This document shows, one piece after another, positions 51,238 through 60,766 of a stretch of DNA of 64,000 nt. The notes beneath the pieces are model-generated. The model did no database searches and was not told the origin of the DNA. It saw nothing but the letters and a program-made list of their open reading frames with translations. Origin of the DNA: an uncultured Phascolarctobacterium sp. GTDB lineage: Bacteria; Bacillota; Negativicutes; Acidaminococcales; Acidaminococcaceae. The DNA lies in the NCBI RefSeq assembly GCF_934190775.1, contig NZ_CAKPTG010000002.1, forward strand, positions 62,001 to 126,000. The letters are read 5' to 3'. A program made the position numbers and the translations under genes. How positions within the stretch are numbered: position 1 is the stretch's first letter; every line of letters starts with the position of its first letter.

Positions 51238-53337
51238 ATGAAAAGCCGATATAATCCTTTCCTTTTGGCAGTAATCGTAATCGGTCTGGTTTGTGCCTTA
51301 TGGCTGAACGTTGTCCGTCACGATGTTGAACAAAAAAACAATACTGTAGAAATGGCTATGGAGTACGAGGGATTACGTAGACTGGCTGCCTTGCAGGGAT
51401 TGCCTGAGGAGGATGTACTGCGCCAGTTTAAGGATGCAGGCATCAACTCACTGATGATTTTTGATACTACGCTGGAGCGCTTGACTAACAATGGCGAAAT
51501 CCAGACGGTAACCGGCGGCGAGCTGCGTCAGGCAGCTGCGCTTGGTTCCGGCATGGGTGTTTTCGCTAATGTTGGCGCCGGCGATGTTGAGGAAAATGCT
51601 GCTTACGTTGCTGCTACCGACAAGCAGTCGGTCTTAGATGATGTGGAGCAGGATTTGTGCCTGCGCTACGGTGCTGACCGTGTGAAGGTTGTAAGCGAAA
51701 ATCCGCGTATTATCAAAATCAATGGCAGCACTACGCCTCTGCCTGAGGGCAAATACGATGAGCCTCAGGGACTGTTGCAGGCTCCCTTGGGATTGCCGGT
51801 GCAGGATATGCGCAAGGTTGCTGCTTTAGGCTTCAAAATTATCGTGCGTCCGCAAAATTATGTGGATGTAACGGATGAGCAGATTGACAGTATCTTTGCC
51901 CGCATTAAGGAAGCCGGTGTGCCTGTTGATGCTCTGATGCCCTGCGGCACCGAGGTTGTTGGCTATCCTAATAAAATGAAGCATTTGGGCGAGCGTATGC
52001 AGGAAAACAACATGACGCTGGTAATGCTGGAGCATTACACCCAGCTGCAGTTTGCTAAAATCGACGGACTGTTGCCTTTGGCTGAGTTCAATGACTACAA
52101 GGCTGCCCGTTCCTATGTTATCGACCCGACCGAGCAGAAGAAAATCAGCGTGGGCGAGGCTCTGCGCCGTTGGGCGCTGACGGACGAGGAGCGCAATATC
52201 CGCGTGAACTATATCCGTCCCTTCCTGATGCCTGAGGGTGGTCAGGATATTATGAAGACTAACCTAAAATATGTGCGTGATATTAAGGCCAGCGTTGAAG
52301 CGCGTGGTTATACTATCGGCGAAGCAGGTGTTTTCAGCGCCGAAAACAAAGATGGCTTTGCACCGTACTTCCCTGCAAAGGTAAGCTTTATTCCTATTGT
52401 ATTGGCGATTGCCGCAGGTGTAGTGCTGTATCTTGCGCTGCTCTTTAACTTGGGAGGTAAGCAGCAAATAGCACTGTGGGCAGTTTTTGCTGCAGGTGCT
52501 CTGGCACTGCTGTTTATCGGTCGCGGCCTGTTTACGCGTCAGCTACTGGCTTTGGCGGCAGCAAGTGTGTTCCCGGTGCTTTCGATGAATGTTATCTTTA
52601 ATATCTGGGATAAAAATACGAGTGATAAGCACAGCCTGCTTGCTATCTGCTGGAATGGTATCTGGCAGCTGGCGCTGGCTATCGCTTTGTCTTTGGTAGG
52701 TGCAGCCTTCCTGTCTGCTATTTTGACAGACAGCCGTTTCTTGTTGGAGATAGACATCTACCGCGGCGTAAAATTAACCTTTATTCTGCCGGTTATGCTG
52801 ACAGCTGTTCTCTTTATGAAGCGCTATGACCTGCTGCAGGTTGTGGGCAAGGGCTTGAAAACTCTGTGGGAGCGCCTGAACGGTTTGCTTGATACAGGGA
52901 TTACATTCCGTCATGTAGCAGTGCTTGCGGTGCTGCTGTTTATTGCTTATTATTTTGTCGGCCGCAGCGGTCACACCGGTGGTGTGCCTGTACCGGCAAT
53001 TGAATTAAAGATGCGTGCTTTCTTAGAGCAGCTGATGTATGCACGTCCGCGCGAAAAAGAATTTATGATCGGGCATCCGGCATTTTTCGTTGCAGTGCTT
53101 GCTGTTTATCGCTGTGCTCCGCGCTGGTGGCAGTTTGTGCTTACCTGTGCAGCAGTTATCGGACAAGGCAGTCTGGTGCAGACCTTCTGTCATATGCGTA
53201 CACCGGTTGTAATGAGCTTTGTGCGTGCTCTTGACGGCTATGCTGTTGGCGTAGTATTCGGCGTAATCGCCGTACTGGTGCTTGGCATGCTGTTGCCTTT
53301 TGTTGTGAAGTTTAGAAGGAGATACCTTGAAGAATGA
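51238..53337 (+). CDS. DUF5693 family membrane protein
   Basis: 699 residues from ATG 51238. An N-terminal membrane anchor (10-28) is followed by a large soluble domain (30-380; helical RRLAALQGLPEEDVLRQFKD and a TIM-barrel-like stretch), then eight or more membrane helices (390-690). This is the DUF5693 layout, regularly found next to csaB. Function unknown. The overlap with csaB (ATGAGTA, 4 bases) suggests that the two act together in cell-wall polymer modification. Confidence 0.82.
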   Translation: MKSRYNPFLLAVIVIGLVCALWLNVVRHDVEQKNNTVEMAMEYEGLRRLAALQGLPEEDVLRQFKDAGINSLMIFDTTLERLTNNGEIQTVTGGELRQAAALGSGMGVFANVGAGDVEENAAYVAATDKQSVLDDVEQDLCLRYGADRVKVVSENPRIIKINGSTTPLPEGKYDEPQGLLQAPLGLPVQDMRKVAALGFKIIVRPQNYVDVTDEQIDSIFARIKEAGVPVDALMPCGTEVVGYPNKMKHLGERMQENNMTLVMLEHYTQLQFAKIDGLLPLAEFNDYKAARSYVIDPTEQKKISVGEALRRWALTDEERNIRVNYIRPFLMPEGGQDIMKTNLKYVRDIKASVEARGYTIGEAGVFSAENKDGFAPYFPAKVSFIPIVLAIAAGVVLYLALLFNLGGKQQIALWAVFAAGALALLFIGRGLFTRQLLALAAASVFPVLSMNVIFNIWDKNTSDKHSLLAICWNGIWQLALAIALSLVGAAFLSAILTDSRFLLEIDIYRGVKLTFILPVMLTAVLFMKRYDLLQVVGKGLKTLWERLNGLLDTGITFRHVAVLAVLLFIAYYFVGRSGHTGGVPVPAIELKMRAFLEQLMYARPREKEFMIGHPAFFVAVLAVYRCAPRWWQFVLTCAAVIGQGSLVQTFCHMRTPVVMSFVRALDGYAVGVVFGVIAVLVLGMLLPFVVKFRRRYLEE

Positions 53338-54416
53338 GTAAGATCGTGATTTCCGGATACTATGGATTTGCTAATGCCGGAGATGAAGCTATGCTGACCG
53401 CGATCATTAAGGCTTTGCGCAGTACAGAAAAGACCGTGGAGCTGACGGTTATCTCGGGCAATCCGCCCGCTACTGCTGCAAAACACAAGGTGAATTCTCT
53501 TCATCGTTTCAGCTTTTGCAAAATTTTTGCTGCCCTGATGGACTGTGACCTGCTGCTCAGCGGCGGTGGCAGTCTGCTTCAGGATGTTACAAGTAAGCGC
53601 AGTCTGTTATATTATCTTTTCATCCTGGCTTTGGGTTTACTGCTCAAAAAGAAGGTCATGCTTTTTGGACAGGGGATAGGCCCTATTCATAACAGGCTGA
53701 TGCGCAGGCTGACTAAATTTATCTGTAGCAGGGTGGATCTGATAACTGTACGTGACCAGGATTCGCTTTATGAGCTGCGTCGCATCGGTGTGCCTGCGGA
53801 AAAGGTGCAGCTTACAGCCGATTCTGTACTGACGTTGCCGCAGGAAAGTAAAGAAAAAGGACTCGAGCTGCTGCAGCAGTTTAAAATTCCTGAAAATAAA
53901 ATGCTGATAGCAATCAGTGTACGCAAGTGGCAGGAGGATGATAAATATCTGTTGGAGCTTGCTAAAGCCGCCGATATCCTGGCAAAGGAATATAAGGCGC
54001 ATATTGTGCTATTGCCGCTGCAGTATCCTGTTGACTTGGAGGCTTGCAGCAGATTACAGCATTTTATGAGGCGTAAGTCAGACAGTACTGTTTTGGATAC
54101 CAGCTGTGATACCGAGCAGTTTTTGTCGCTGATGGGTAACTTTAATCTGCTTATCGGTATGCGTCTGCATGCACTGATTTTTGCTGCAGTTATGGAGCTG
54201 CCTTTTGTGGCTGTATCCTATGACCCCAAAATTGACGGCTTTGTTAAAGACATTAACGGCATCAGCGCAGGAGCTGTGGAAACACTGCAGGCTGCGCAGG
54301 TAGTTGCGTCTGCGCGCAAGGCGCTGGCTTCTGCCAATGCTGCTCATGGACTTTTGGATACATTGAGAGCGAAAGCTTTTTTAAATGCAAAGGAAGCCTT
54401 TGATTTATTAAATTGA
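53334..54416 (+). CDS. csaB: polysaccharide pyruvyl transferase CsaB
   Basis: 360 residues. The pyruvyltransferase family signature begins GYYGFANAGDEAML near residue 8, with LLLSGGGSLLQD near 74 and FGQGIGP near 110, and later IGMRLHALIFAA near 275. CsaB adds ketal pyruvate to cell-wall polysaccharide, the usual ligand for SLH domains. In diderm Firmicutes SLH-bearing porins tether the outer membrane, so this gene may serve envelope attachment, although some members use polyamine-modified peptidoglycan instead. Operon prfB-DUF5693-csaB-ftsEX. Confidence 0.9.
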   Translation: MSKIVISGYYGFANAGDEAMLTAIIKALRSTEKTVELTVISGNPPATAAKHKVNSLHRFSFCKIFAALMDCDLLLSGGGSLLQDVTSKRSLLYYLFILALGLLLKKKVMLFGQGIGPIHNRLMRRLTKFICSRVDLITVRDQDSLYELRRIGVPAEKVQLTADSVLTLPQESKEKGLELLQQFKIPENKMLIAISVRKWQEDDKYLLELAKAADILAKEYKAHIVLLPLQYPVDLEACSRLQHFMRRKSDSTVLDTSCDTEQFLSLMGNFNLLIGMRLHALIFAAVMELPFVAVSYDPKIDGFVKDINGISAGAVETLQAAQVVASARKALASANAAHGLLDTLRAKAFLNAKEAFDLLN

Positions 54417-54432
54417 GAGGAGATTGAAGGTA

Positions 54433-55119
54433 GTGCTGAAAATGACTGATGTAAGCAAGGTATATCCTGGTGGGTCTGTTGCCTTGCAGAACGTCGATAT
54501 TCATATTGAACCAGGCGAATTCGTCTTTGTTGTAGGACCTAGCGGCGCTGGTAAGTCTACCTTTATCAAAATGCTGTTCCGTGAGGTTCTGCCGACCACG
54601 GGCAGCATTTTTGTTAATGGCGTGGATATTTTATCGCTGACACCCAATGAGATTCCGTATATGAGGCGTCAGCTGGGCATAATTTTCCAGGATTACCGCC
54701 TGCTTCCGGACCGTACGGTTTATGAAAACGTAGCTTTTGCTATGGAGGTAATTGAAACTCCGCGCCGCAAAATCAAGCGCAGAGTGCTTAATGTATTAGA
54801 CCTTGTAGGTCTGCGTCATCGCTGCAATGCTTATCCTAACGAGCTGAGCGGTGGCGAGCAGCAGCGTATTGCTATTGCCCGTGCTATTGTCAATGATCCC
54901 GTTTTTGTAATCGCAGACGAACCTACAGGCAACCTGGACCCGGAAACAAGCTGGGATATTATGGAAATCTTTAAGGAAATCAATGCTGAAGGAACTACGA
55001 TTGTCATGGCAACTCATGATAAGGAAATAGTTGATGCTATGGGCAAGCGTGTTATAGCCATTGAAGACGGAAAGATCGTACGTGATGAGGCAAGCGGGGT
55101 ATATGGCTATGAGCTTTAG
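54433..55119 (+). CDS. ftsE: cell division ATPase FtsE
   Basis: 228 residues from GTG 54433, which gives the usual N-terminal length ([14 protein letters not shown]). TTG 54424 is too close to the GAGGAG site. Walker [10 protein letters not shown] near 37, Q-loop [13 protein letters not shown] (typical FtsE), signature LSGGEQQRI, Walker [14 protein letters not shown]-loop ATHD. With FtsX it relays division signals to periplasmic murein hydrolases. Overlaps ftsX by 17 bases. Confidence 0.93.
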   Translation: MLKMTDVSKVYPGGSVALQNVDIHIEPGEFVFVVGPSGAGKSTFIKMLFREVLPTTGSIFVNGVDILSLTPNEIPYMRRQLGIIFQDYRLLPDRTVYENVAFAMEVIETPRRKIKRRVLNVLDLVGLRHRCNAYPNELSGGEQQRIAIARAIVNDPVFVIADEPTGNLDPETSWDIMEIFKEINAEGTTIVMATHDKEIVDAMGKRVIAIEDGKIVRDEASGVYGYEL

Positions 55120-55996
55120 TACAAAAGAATATTTTATCAAGGAAACCTATAAATCCATCAGGCGTAATGGCTTTATGAGCTTTGCTTCTATTTCAACAGT
55201 GGCAGTTTCGCTGTTAGTGCTGGGGATGTTTCTTTTGATTTTCCTCAACACCAACAATTTGGCGCAGTATCTGGAAAGTCAGGTACAAGTGTCAGTCTAC
55301 ATGCAGGACAGTGCTTCGGCGGAGGAGCTGCAGGCAGTAGAGGCGAAGCTGAAGAAGATGCCAGGAGTGGTAAAGGTTACACCTGTTAGCAAGCAGCAGG
55401 CCTTAGCTCGCTTCAAGGAACGTCTTGGCGATCAGGAGCAGCTGCTGAACAGCCTGGGTAAGGAGAATCCATTTCCTAATTCCTTTGAGGTGCAGGTTGA
55501 TAATCCTGAGCGCATTAAGGTGATTACGCCTTCTATCGGACAGCTGCCCAAGGTGGAGACAGCAAAATTCGGTCAGGAGGTTGTGGAGCATTTATTCTCG
55601 CTGACTAAAATACTGCGTTTTGGCGGCATCATCCTGGTTGTGTTTTTGGCTATGGCAACTTTGTTTATCATTTCTAATACTATCCGTCTGACGGTATTTG
55701 CCCGCCGCAAGGAAGTTGTTATTATGAAATATGTTGGTGCTACCGACTGGTTTATCCGTTGGCCGTTTTTGCTGGAGGGTATGACCTTAGGCTTTTTCGG
55801 TGCGGTAATTGCTTCTCTTTGTATTAACAGTATTTATGCCGGTCTATTGGAAAGAATCCATGCTACATTGGCCTTTTTGCCATTGCTGCCGACATCTCCT
55901 TTATTGTTTTATGTAACAATGTTTTTGCTGGCAGCCGGTACCGGTATCGGTGCCTTGGGCAGCTATATCTCCTTGCGTAAGTTTTTGCGCGTTTAA
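55103..55996 (+). CDS. ftsX: cell division membrane protein FtsX
   Basis: 297 residues from ATG 55103 (55109 also possible). One membrane helix (about 25-47), an extracytoplasmic domain (50-170) that recruits a hydrolase or activator, then three helices in the C-terminal half with the MacB/FtsX-type stretch NTIRLTVFARRKEVVIMKYVGATDWFIRWPF split around residue 200. The immediately following M23 peptidase is the obvious extracytoplasmic partner. It lacks ATP sites and relies on FtsE. Confidence 0.93.
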   Translation: MAMSFSTKEYFIKETYKSIRRNGFMSFASISTVAVSLLVLGMFLLIFLNTNNLAQYLESQVQVSVYMQDSASAEELQAVEAKLKKMPGVVKVTPVSKQQALARFKERLGDQEQLLNSLGKENPFPNSFEVQVDNPERIKVITPSIGQLPKVETAKFGQEVVEHLFSLTKILRFGGIILVVFLAMATLFIISNTIRLTVFARRKEVVIMKYVGATDWFIRWPFLLEGMTLGFFGAVIASLCINSIYAGLLERIHATLAFLPLLPTSPLLFYVTMFLLAAGTGIGALGSYISLRKFLRV

Positions 55997-56010
55997 GGGA
56001 GGCAGATGTG

Positions 56011-57156
56011 ATGGAGAAAAAGAAGCTTGGCGGCTTGCTGCTGGCCTTGTGGTTGGCGGTGCTGCCGATTTATGGTGCTTTGTGCTTTGCTGATACTGCT
56101 GACGACAAGCGTGCGGAGCTGAACGATGTGCGCCAGCGTATGGAGCGTATGCAGACGCGCAAGGAGCAGGCGCGCAGGAAGGCTGAAAGCGCCAGCGCGG
56201 AGCTGAGTGAGGTTATGGGCAGTCTTAACGAGCTGCAGGCACAGGCAAATAATCTGCAGAAAAAAAGCGATGCTCTGCAGGGAAAAATCAATGATAACCA
56301 GGCCAAGCTGGAAAAAAAGCAGCAGGAGATGCAGGAGCGGATGCTGATTTACCGCAAGCGTCTGCGTGATATTTATATCAACGGCCAGATCAATTATCTT
56401 GATGTGCTTTTGGGTGCCAAGGATTTCAGTGATTTTTCCTCGCGCATGTATTTGCTGCAGAAAATCATCAGCCGCGACCTGGAGCTGTTGGAAAAGCTGA
56501 AGCAGGATGCTGCGGAAATCAACAGCCGTAAGGAGCAGCTGGCAGCTGAAATGAAGGAAATTAAGGCTACGCAGACTGAGCTGGAGGCTAAAAAGGCTAA
56601 GGTCAATAAGCTGCGCGAGCAGCGTGCCTATATGCTTTACAAGGCACAGGAGGAGCAGCAGTCCAGCCAGGAGGAATATGAGCGTCTGTTGGCTATTTCG
56701 GAAAATATCGCCTCTATGCTGCGTAATATGGAAGCAGGTGGCGGTGGTGCACCTGCAGGACAAGGCGGTACAGGTCAGTTTATGTGGCCTTGCAATGGTC
56801 CGATTACCTCCTACTATGGCTGGAGAACGCATCCGATTTTTGGTACGACTAAGTATCATAGCGGCATGGATATTGCCGTTGATTCGGGAACGCCGATTCA
56901 TGCTGCTGACAGCGGCACTGTAGTTTACAGTGGCTGGCTGGGCGGTTATGGTAATTGCATTATGATTGACCATGGCGGCGGTCTTGTTACTTTGTATGCT
57001 CATAATTCGGCTTTGAATGTTGGTGAGGGGCAATATGTGAGCAAGGGCACGGTTGTTGCTTATGCAGGCAGCACCGGTTATTCTACCGGTCCGCACTGTC
57101 ATTTTGAGGTGCGTTTGCATGGTGAGCTTACAGAGCCGTTAAATTATTTGCCATGA
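56011..57156 (+). CDS. M23 (LytM) peptidase with coiled coil, FtsEX-linked
   Basis: 381 residues from ATG 56011, 8 bases after GGGAGG. Signal peptide (1-27), long coiled coil (about 28-235) with heptads rich in Glu/Lys/Gln, a Gly/Ala linker, and a C-terminal LytM domain. Zn ligands are intact: His283 and Asp287 in HSGMDIA, and His362/His364 in HCHFEV. Proteobacterial EnvC has the same layout but a degenerate site and only activates amidases. This one should be catalytic. Encoded directly after ftsX, so it is the likely FtsEX-controlled endopeptidase. Confidence 0.9.
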   Translation: MEKKKLGGLLLALWLAVLPIYGALCFADTADDKRAELNDVRQRMERMQTRKEQARRKAESASAELSEVMGSLNELQAQANNLQKKSDALQGKINDNQAKLEKKQQEMQERMLIYRKRLRDIYINGQINYLDVLLGAKDFSDFSSRMYLLQKIISRDLELLEKLKQDAAEINSRKEQLAAEMKEIKATQTELEAKKAKVNKLREQRAYMLYKAQEEQQSSQEEYERLLAISENIASMLRNMEAGGGGAPAGQGGTGQFMWPCNGPITSYYGWRTHPIFGTTKYHSGMDIAVDSGTPIHAADSGTVVYSGWLGGYGNCIMIDHGGGLVTLYAHNSALNVGEGQYVSKGTVVAYAGSTGYSTGPHCHFEVRLHGELTEPLNYLP

Positions 57157-57181
57157 TAGACAGAAAACGGAGGCAATAGAA

Positions 57182-58336
57182 TTGTTTGGAAAAAGAAGAT
57201 GGCAGCTCGCAGCCTGCTGCCTGCTGACAGCAGCGTTGACTACTGCAGCAATCGTAGGAACTGAAGCTGTGCTGTTAAACAGGTTGACTGGCAGTGTTTC
57301 GGAATCAGTGCGCTTTTTGCGCACTATGAAGCTTTTGAAGCGCAATTATAACGGCGAGGTAGACAATCACCAGCTGTTTGATGGTGCAATTAAAGGCATG
57401 GTAGAGTCTGTTGGCGACCCTTATACGGTTTATCTGAACAAGAAGGATTTTCAGCAGCTGAGCGAAATGACAGTTGGCAGTTTTGGCGGCATTGGTATTG
57501 TTTTTGGTAAGCGCGGTAATGACTATGTGGTTATTTCTGCTTTGGAAGATAACCCTGGTGCGAAGGCAGGCATTAAGAGCGGTGATATTATTACTGCTAT
57601 TGATGATAAGTCTACGCGTGAGATGAATATGGAACAGGTAGCCAATAAAATCCGCGGAAAATACGGAACAATAGTTACGCTGGAGCTCAAGGATAAAGAG
57701 GGAAAGCTGCGTAAGGTAAATGTTGTACGAGCTGAAATCAAAAATCCGTCTGTTGCAGGACAAATGCTGGCGAATACCAAAATCGGTTATATAAGAATTG
57801 CCATGTTTAATGAAAACACTGGTGATGACTTTGCCAAAAAATATGCTGAGCTGGAAAAGCAGGGCATGCAGGCTTTAGTACTTGATTTGCGTGAAAATCC
57901 TGGCGGTATTTTGAATGCAGGTGTTGATGTTGCCAAAATGCTGGTGCCTAAGGGACCGATTGTTTCTGTTATAGATAAAAACGGCAACAAGTATGAAGAA
58001 ACATCAAGCCTGGAAAAGGTAAAATATCCTTTGGCTGTGCTTGTCGACCATGGCAGTGCCAGCGCGTCTGAAATTGTTGCCGGTGCCATTAAGGATACCA
58101 AGAGCGGTAAACTGTTTGGTGTAAAAACCTTTGGCAAGGGCAGTGTGCAGTCTGTATATCGCCTGGACAATAACACTGCCGTTAAAATTACGGTGGCTAA
58201 ATATTATACTCCGTCCGGTGTTTCTATTCATAATGTAGGCATTGAGCCTGATGTGAAGGTGGAGCTGCCAGATGACGCTACCGTTGATGTTCAGCTGAAG
58301 GCGGCAGAAGATTATTTGCTGCAGCAGCTGCAGTAA
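57182..58336 (+). CDS. ctpA: C-terminal processing peptidase (S41)
   Basis: 384 residues. TTG start 8 bases after GGAGG. N-terminal membrane anchor or signal (10-32), PDZ domain (about 95-180; GIGIVF...GIKSGDII), and the S41 protease domain with Ser294 in GSASASE and Lys319 in TFGKGS, 25 residues apart as required. Works outside the cytoplasm, degrading or trimming envelope proteins including cell-wall hydrolases in other bacteria. Co-transcribed with ftsEX and the M23 peptidase. Confidence 0.93.
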   Translation: MFGKRRWQLAACCLLTAALTTAAIVGTEAVLLNRLTGSVSESVRFLRTMKLLKRNYNGEVDNHQLFDGAIKGMVESVGDPYTVYLNKKDFQQLSEMTVGSFGGIGIVFGKRGNDYVVISALEDNPGAKAGIKSGDIITAIDDKSTREMNMEQVANKIRGKYGTIVTLELKDKEGKLRKVNVVRAEIKNPSVAGQMLANTKIGYIRIAMFNENTGDDFAKKYAELEKQGMQALVLDLRENPGGILNAGVDVAKMLVPKGPIVSVIDKNGNKYEETSSLEKVKYPLAVLVDHGSASASEIVAGAIKDTKSGKLFGVKTFGKGSVQSVYRLDNNTAVKITVAKYYTPSGVSIHNVGIEPDVKVELPDDATVDVQLKAAEDYLLQQLQ

Positions 58337-58348
58337 GGAGGTATAAAA

Positions 58349-58696
58349 ATGTTATTTGTTTGTTACCCTAAATGCTCTACCTGCAAGAAGGCAGAGCAGT
58401 ATCTGCAGGCTAAGGGCCTGAGCTTTACTGTGCGTGATATTAAGACTGACAATCCGACGGTTGACGAGTTGCGTACCTGGCATGAAGCCAGCGGCCTGCC
58501 GCTGAAACGTTTCTTCAATACCAGCGGCATTTTGTATAAGCAGCTGGGACTGAAGGACAAGCTGCCGACAATGAGCGAGGACGAGCAGCTGCAGCTGCTC
58601 GCGAGCGATGGTATGCTTGTGAAACGTCCGCTGGTAATTTATGACGGCGGTGTGCTTGTTGGCTTTAAACAGGCTGAATATGACGAGAAGCTGTAA
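58349..58696 (+). CDS. ArsC/Spx-family thioredoxin-fold protein
   Basis: 115 residues. CxxC motif in CYPKCSTCKKA near the N-terminus, cis-Pro and basic stretch KRPLVIYDGGVLVGF near the C-terminus. Belongs to the arsenate-reductase/YffB/Spx group. The CSTC motif, Arg93-like KRP, and no RNA-polymerase contact features point to a YffB/ArsC-like reductase rather than Spx regulator. The true substrate is not clear. Last gene of the operon. Confidence 0.85.
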   Translation: MLFVCYPKCSTCKKAEQYLQAKGLSFTVRDIKTDNPTVDELRTWHEASGLPLKRFFNTSGILYKQLGLKDKLPTMSEDEQLQLLASDGMLVKRPLVIYDGGVLVGFKQAEYDEKL

Positions 58697-58757
58697 TGCA
58701 GGCTAAGTAATTTGTCCGTATCTGAAAAATTTTAATACAGAAATAATCTAAAGATAA

Positions 58758-58800
58758 GCAGGCAGACTTTACGCTAATGGTCTGTCTGCTTTCTTGCTTG
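58758..58800 (+). terminator. terminator of the prfB-ftsEX-ctpA operon
   Basis: GCAGGCAGAC-loop-GTCTGTCTGC followed by TTTCTTGCTT. Confidence 0.8.
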
Positions 58801-58877
58801 ACAAGGAAACATACTTTGCCATCATATGAGCGGCAAATGTGCTAAAATATATATGTAGTTGTTTTGGGAGGGATTTT

Positions 58878-60089
58878 ATGAAGAAGCTGATAGGCATATT
58901 ATGCAGTTTATTAATAATGCTGTTGACAATGACGGCAGCAGCTAAAGAAAACAGAGTCACACTAGGGATTGAACGCATTGATGAGCCGTTTGTGCAGGAG
59001 CAGCTTGCAGGAAAAAGGTTAGGGTTGTTTACGAATCAGAGCGGTGTGGACAGCAGGCTGCGCAGCAGTGAGGCCTTGCTGCAGGAAAAATATAATCTGA
59101 CTGCGTTGTTTGTGCCGGAGCATGGTCTTTTTGGCGCTGTAGCTGCAGGAGAAACCTTTGCAAGCCACAGCTATAAGCATATCCCGGTGCACAGCTTATA
59201 TGGAGCAACGCGTAGGCCGACACCGGAAATGCTGGCGCAGATTGATGCAATGGTCGTTGATATTCAGGATGTCGGCATTCGTCACTATACATATTTTTCT
59301 TCGCTTGCGTATATAATGGAAGAATGCGCCAAAGAAAAGAAGCAGGTTATCGTTTTGGACCGCCCCAATCCTTTAGGCGGAACAATCCAGGGACCTGTGC
59401 TCAAGCCTGAATATAAAACATTTATAGGTCTTTATGAGCTACCGCTACGCCATGGTCTGACAATTGGTGAATTTGCCCGCTATATCAATAGTACACAGCA
59501 TATTGACTGCGATTTGAAAGTTATACCTATGAAGGGCTGGCATCGCAGACAGCTGTGGCAGGATACAGGCCTGCCCTGGGTGCAGACGTCACCATTGATT
59601 CCTACGCCGGAAACAGCGCTGCTGTATGGTGTTACCGGTGTGTGTGGCGACAGTAACTTATCTGTTGGCGTCGGTACAGCTAAGCCATTTTACTTTGTGG
59701 GAGCACCCTTTGCTGATGCAGATGCAGTGAAGGCAGCATTAGATGCAAGGCAGCTTGCAGGCGTAGCTTTTAGAGCGGCGCGCTTTACACCGCGCTATGG
59801 CGCTTATCAAGATGAGCTGGTGCAGGGTGTTGAAATTTATCTTACTGATGTACGCAGAGTTAATCTGCCTGAGCTGGATTATATCTTGTTTTCTACATTT
59901 AAAAGCCTATATCCTGAGCAGATTAAAACGCCGGAGCGTGGCTATGGCAGTAAAGGCTATAAGCTTGATATAGCTTTGGGCGAAAGCAGCCTGCGTGAAG
60001 GAGAAGCTGCAGAAACAGCTTTTGCACGCTGGCAGCAGGAATGTGCGGATTTTACGCAGCAGGTAAAGCCTTATCTGCTGTACAAGTAA
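58878..60089 (+). CDS. namZ: DUF1343 protein, NamZ-like exo-beta-N-acetylmuramidase
   Basis: 403 residues from ATG 58878, 5 bases after GGGAGGG. The frame is open from 58839 but lacks a site there. Signal peptide (1-22), then the DUF1343 domain: GLFTNQSGVD near 50, VPEHGLFG near 78, DIQDVGIRHYTY near 125, VLDRPNPLGG near 157 and PTPETALLYGVTGV. Members of this family in Bacillus and Tannerella release N-acetylmuramic acid from the non-reducing end of glycan fragments, a cell-wall recycling role. The presence of MurNAc uptake genes cannot be checked in this window. Confidence 0.85.
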   Translation: MKKLIGILCSLLIMLLTMTAAAKENRVTLGIERIDEPFVQEQLAGKRLGLFTNQSGVDSRLRSSEALLQEKYNLTALFVPEHGLFGAVAAGETFASHSYKHIPVHSLYGATRRPTPEMLAQIDAMVVDIQDVGIRHYTYFSSLAYIMEECAKEKKQVIVLDRPNPLGGTIQGPVLKPEYKTFIGLYELPLRHGLTIGEFARYINSTQHIDCDLKVIPMKGWHRRQLWQDTGLPWVQTSPLIPTPETALLYGVTGVCGDSNLSVGVGTAKPFYFVGAPFADADAVKAALDARQLAGVAFRAARFTPRYGAYQDELVQGVEIYLTDVRRVNLPELDYILFSTFKSLYPEQIKTPERGYGSKGYKLDIALGESSLREGEAAETAFARWQQECADFTQQVKPYLLYK

Positions 60090-60215
60090 AGCTGCGGAGA
60101 AATTAACATTTTTGTTGCATTTCCCGGCAGGATAATAACGGCGCAGGCAAGAATAAATTAGTGTAGTGTAAAAGCCTAAAATTTTATTTTATTAACGATA
60201 AGGAGCTGACATAAA

Positions 60216-60737
60216 ATGAATGCAGAATTACAAGCATTAAAGGAACGCAGAAGCGTACGCAAATATAAGGCAGACATGGTGCCGCAGGAATTGATTGACC
60301 AGGTTATTGAAGCCGGTCTTTATGCTGCCAGCGGTCATGGCGAGCAGGATTCAATTATTGTTGCGGTTACGAATAAAGAGGTGCGTGACAAGCTGTCGCA
60401 GATGAACCGTGCTATTATGGGTACGAAGAGTGATACATTTTATGGTGCGCCTGTTGTTTTGATTGTGCTGGCGCCGAAGAGCAACAAGAATGCTATTTAT
60501 GACGCAAGCCTTATCATGGGTAACCTGATGCAGGCAGCTCACGCTGTAGGACTTGGCAGCTGCTGGATTAACCGTGCTAAGGAAGAGTTTGCTTCTGAAG
60601 AAGGCAAGCAGCTGCTGAAAGAGTGGGGGATAGAAGGAGAATATGAGGGGGTAGGCCACTGCATCCTTGGTTATGCTGACGGACCTGTACCTCAGGCTGC
60701 TCCGCGTAAAGCAAATCGTGTATTCTATGTAAAATAA
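60216..60737 (+). CDS. nitroreductase family protein
   Basis: 173 residues, single-domain FMN nitroreductase. ERRSVRKYKADMVP near the N-terminus (FMN phosphate site), GLGSCWINRAKEEF near 110 and LGYADGPVPQAAPRK near 150. Reduces nitro or quinone substrates with NAD(P)H. The physiological substrate is unknown. Short version with no extra Fe-S domain. AAGGAG site. Followed after 29 bases by the small repeat protein. Confidence 0.88.
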   Translation: MNAELQALKERRSVRKYKADMVPQELIDQVIEAGLYAASGHGEQDSIIVAVTNKEVRDKLSQMNRAIMGTKSDTFYGAPVVLIVLAPKSNKNAIYDASLIMGNLMQAAHAVGLGSCWINRAKEEFASEEGKQLLKEWGIEGEYEGVGHCILGYADGPVPQAAPRKANRVFYVK

Positions 60738-60766
60738 AAGCGTCTGCAACGAAAGGGGGAAGCGAG

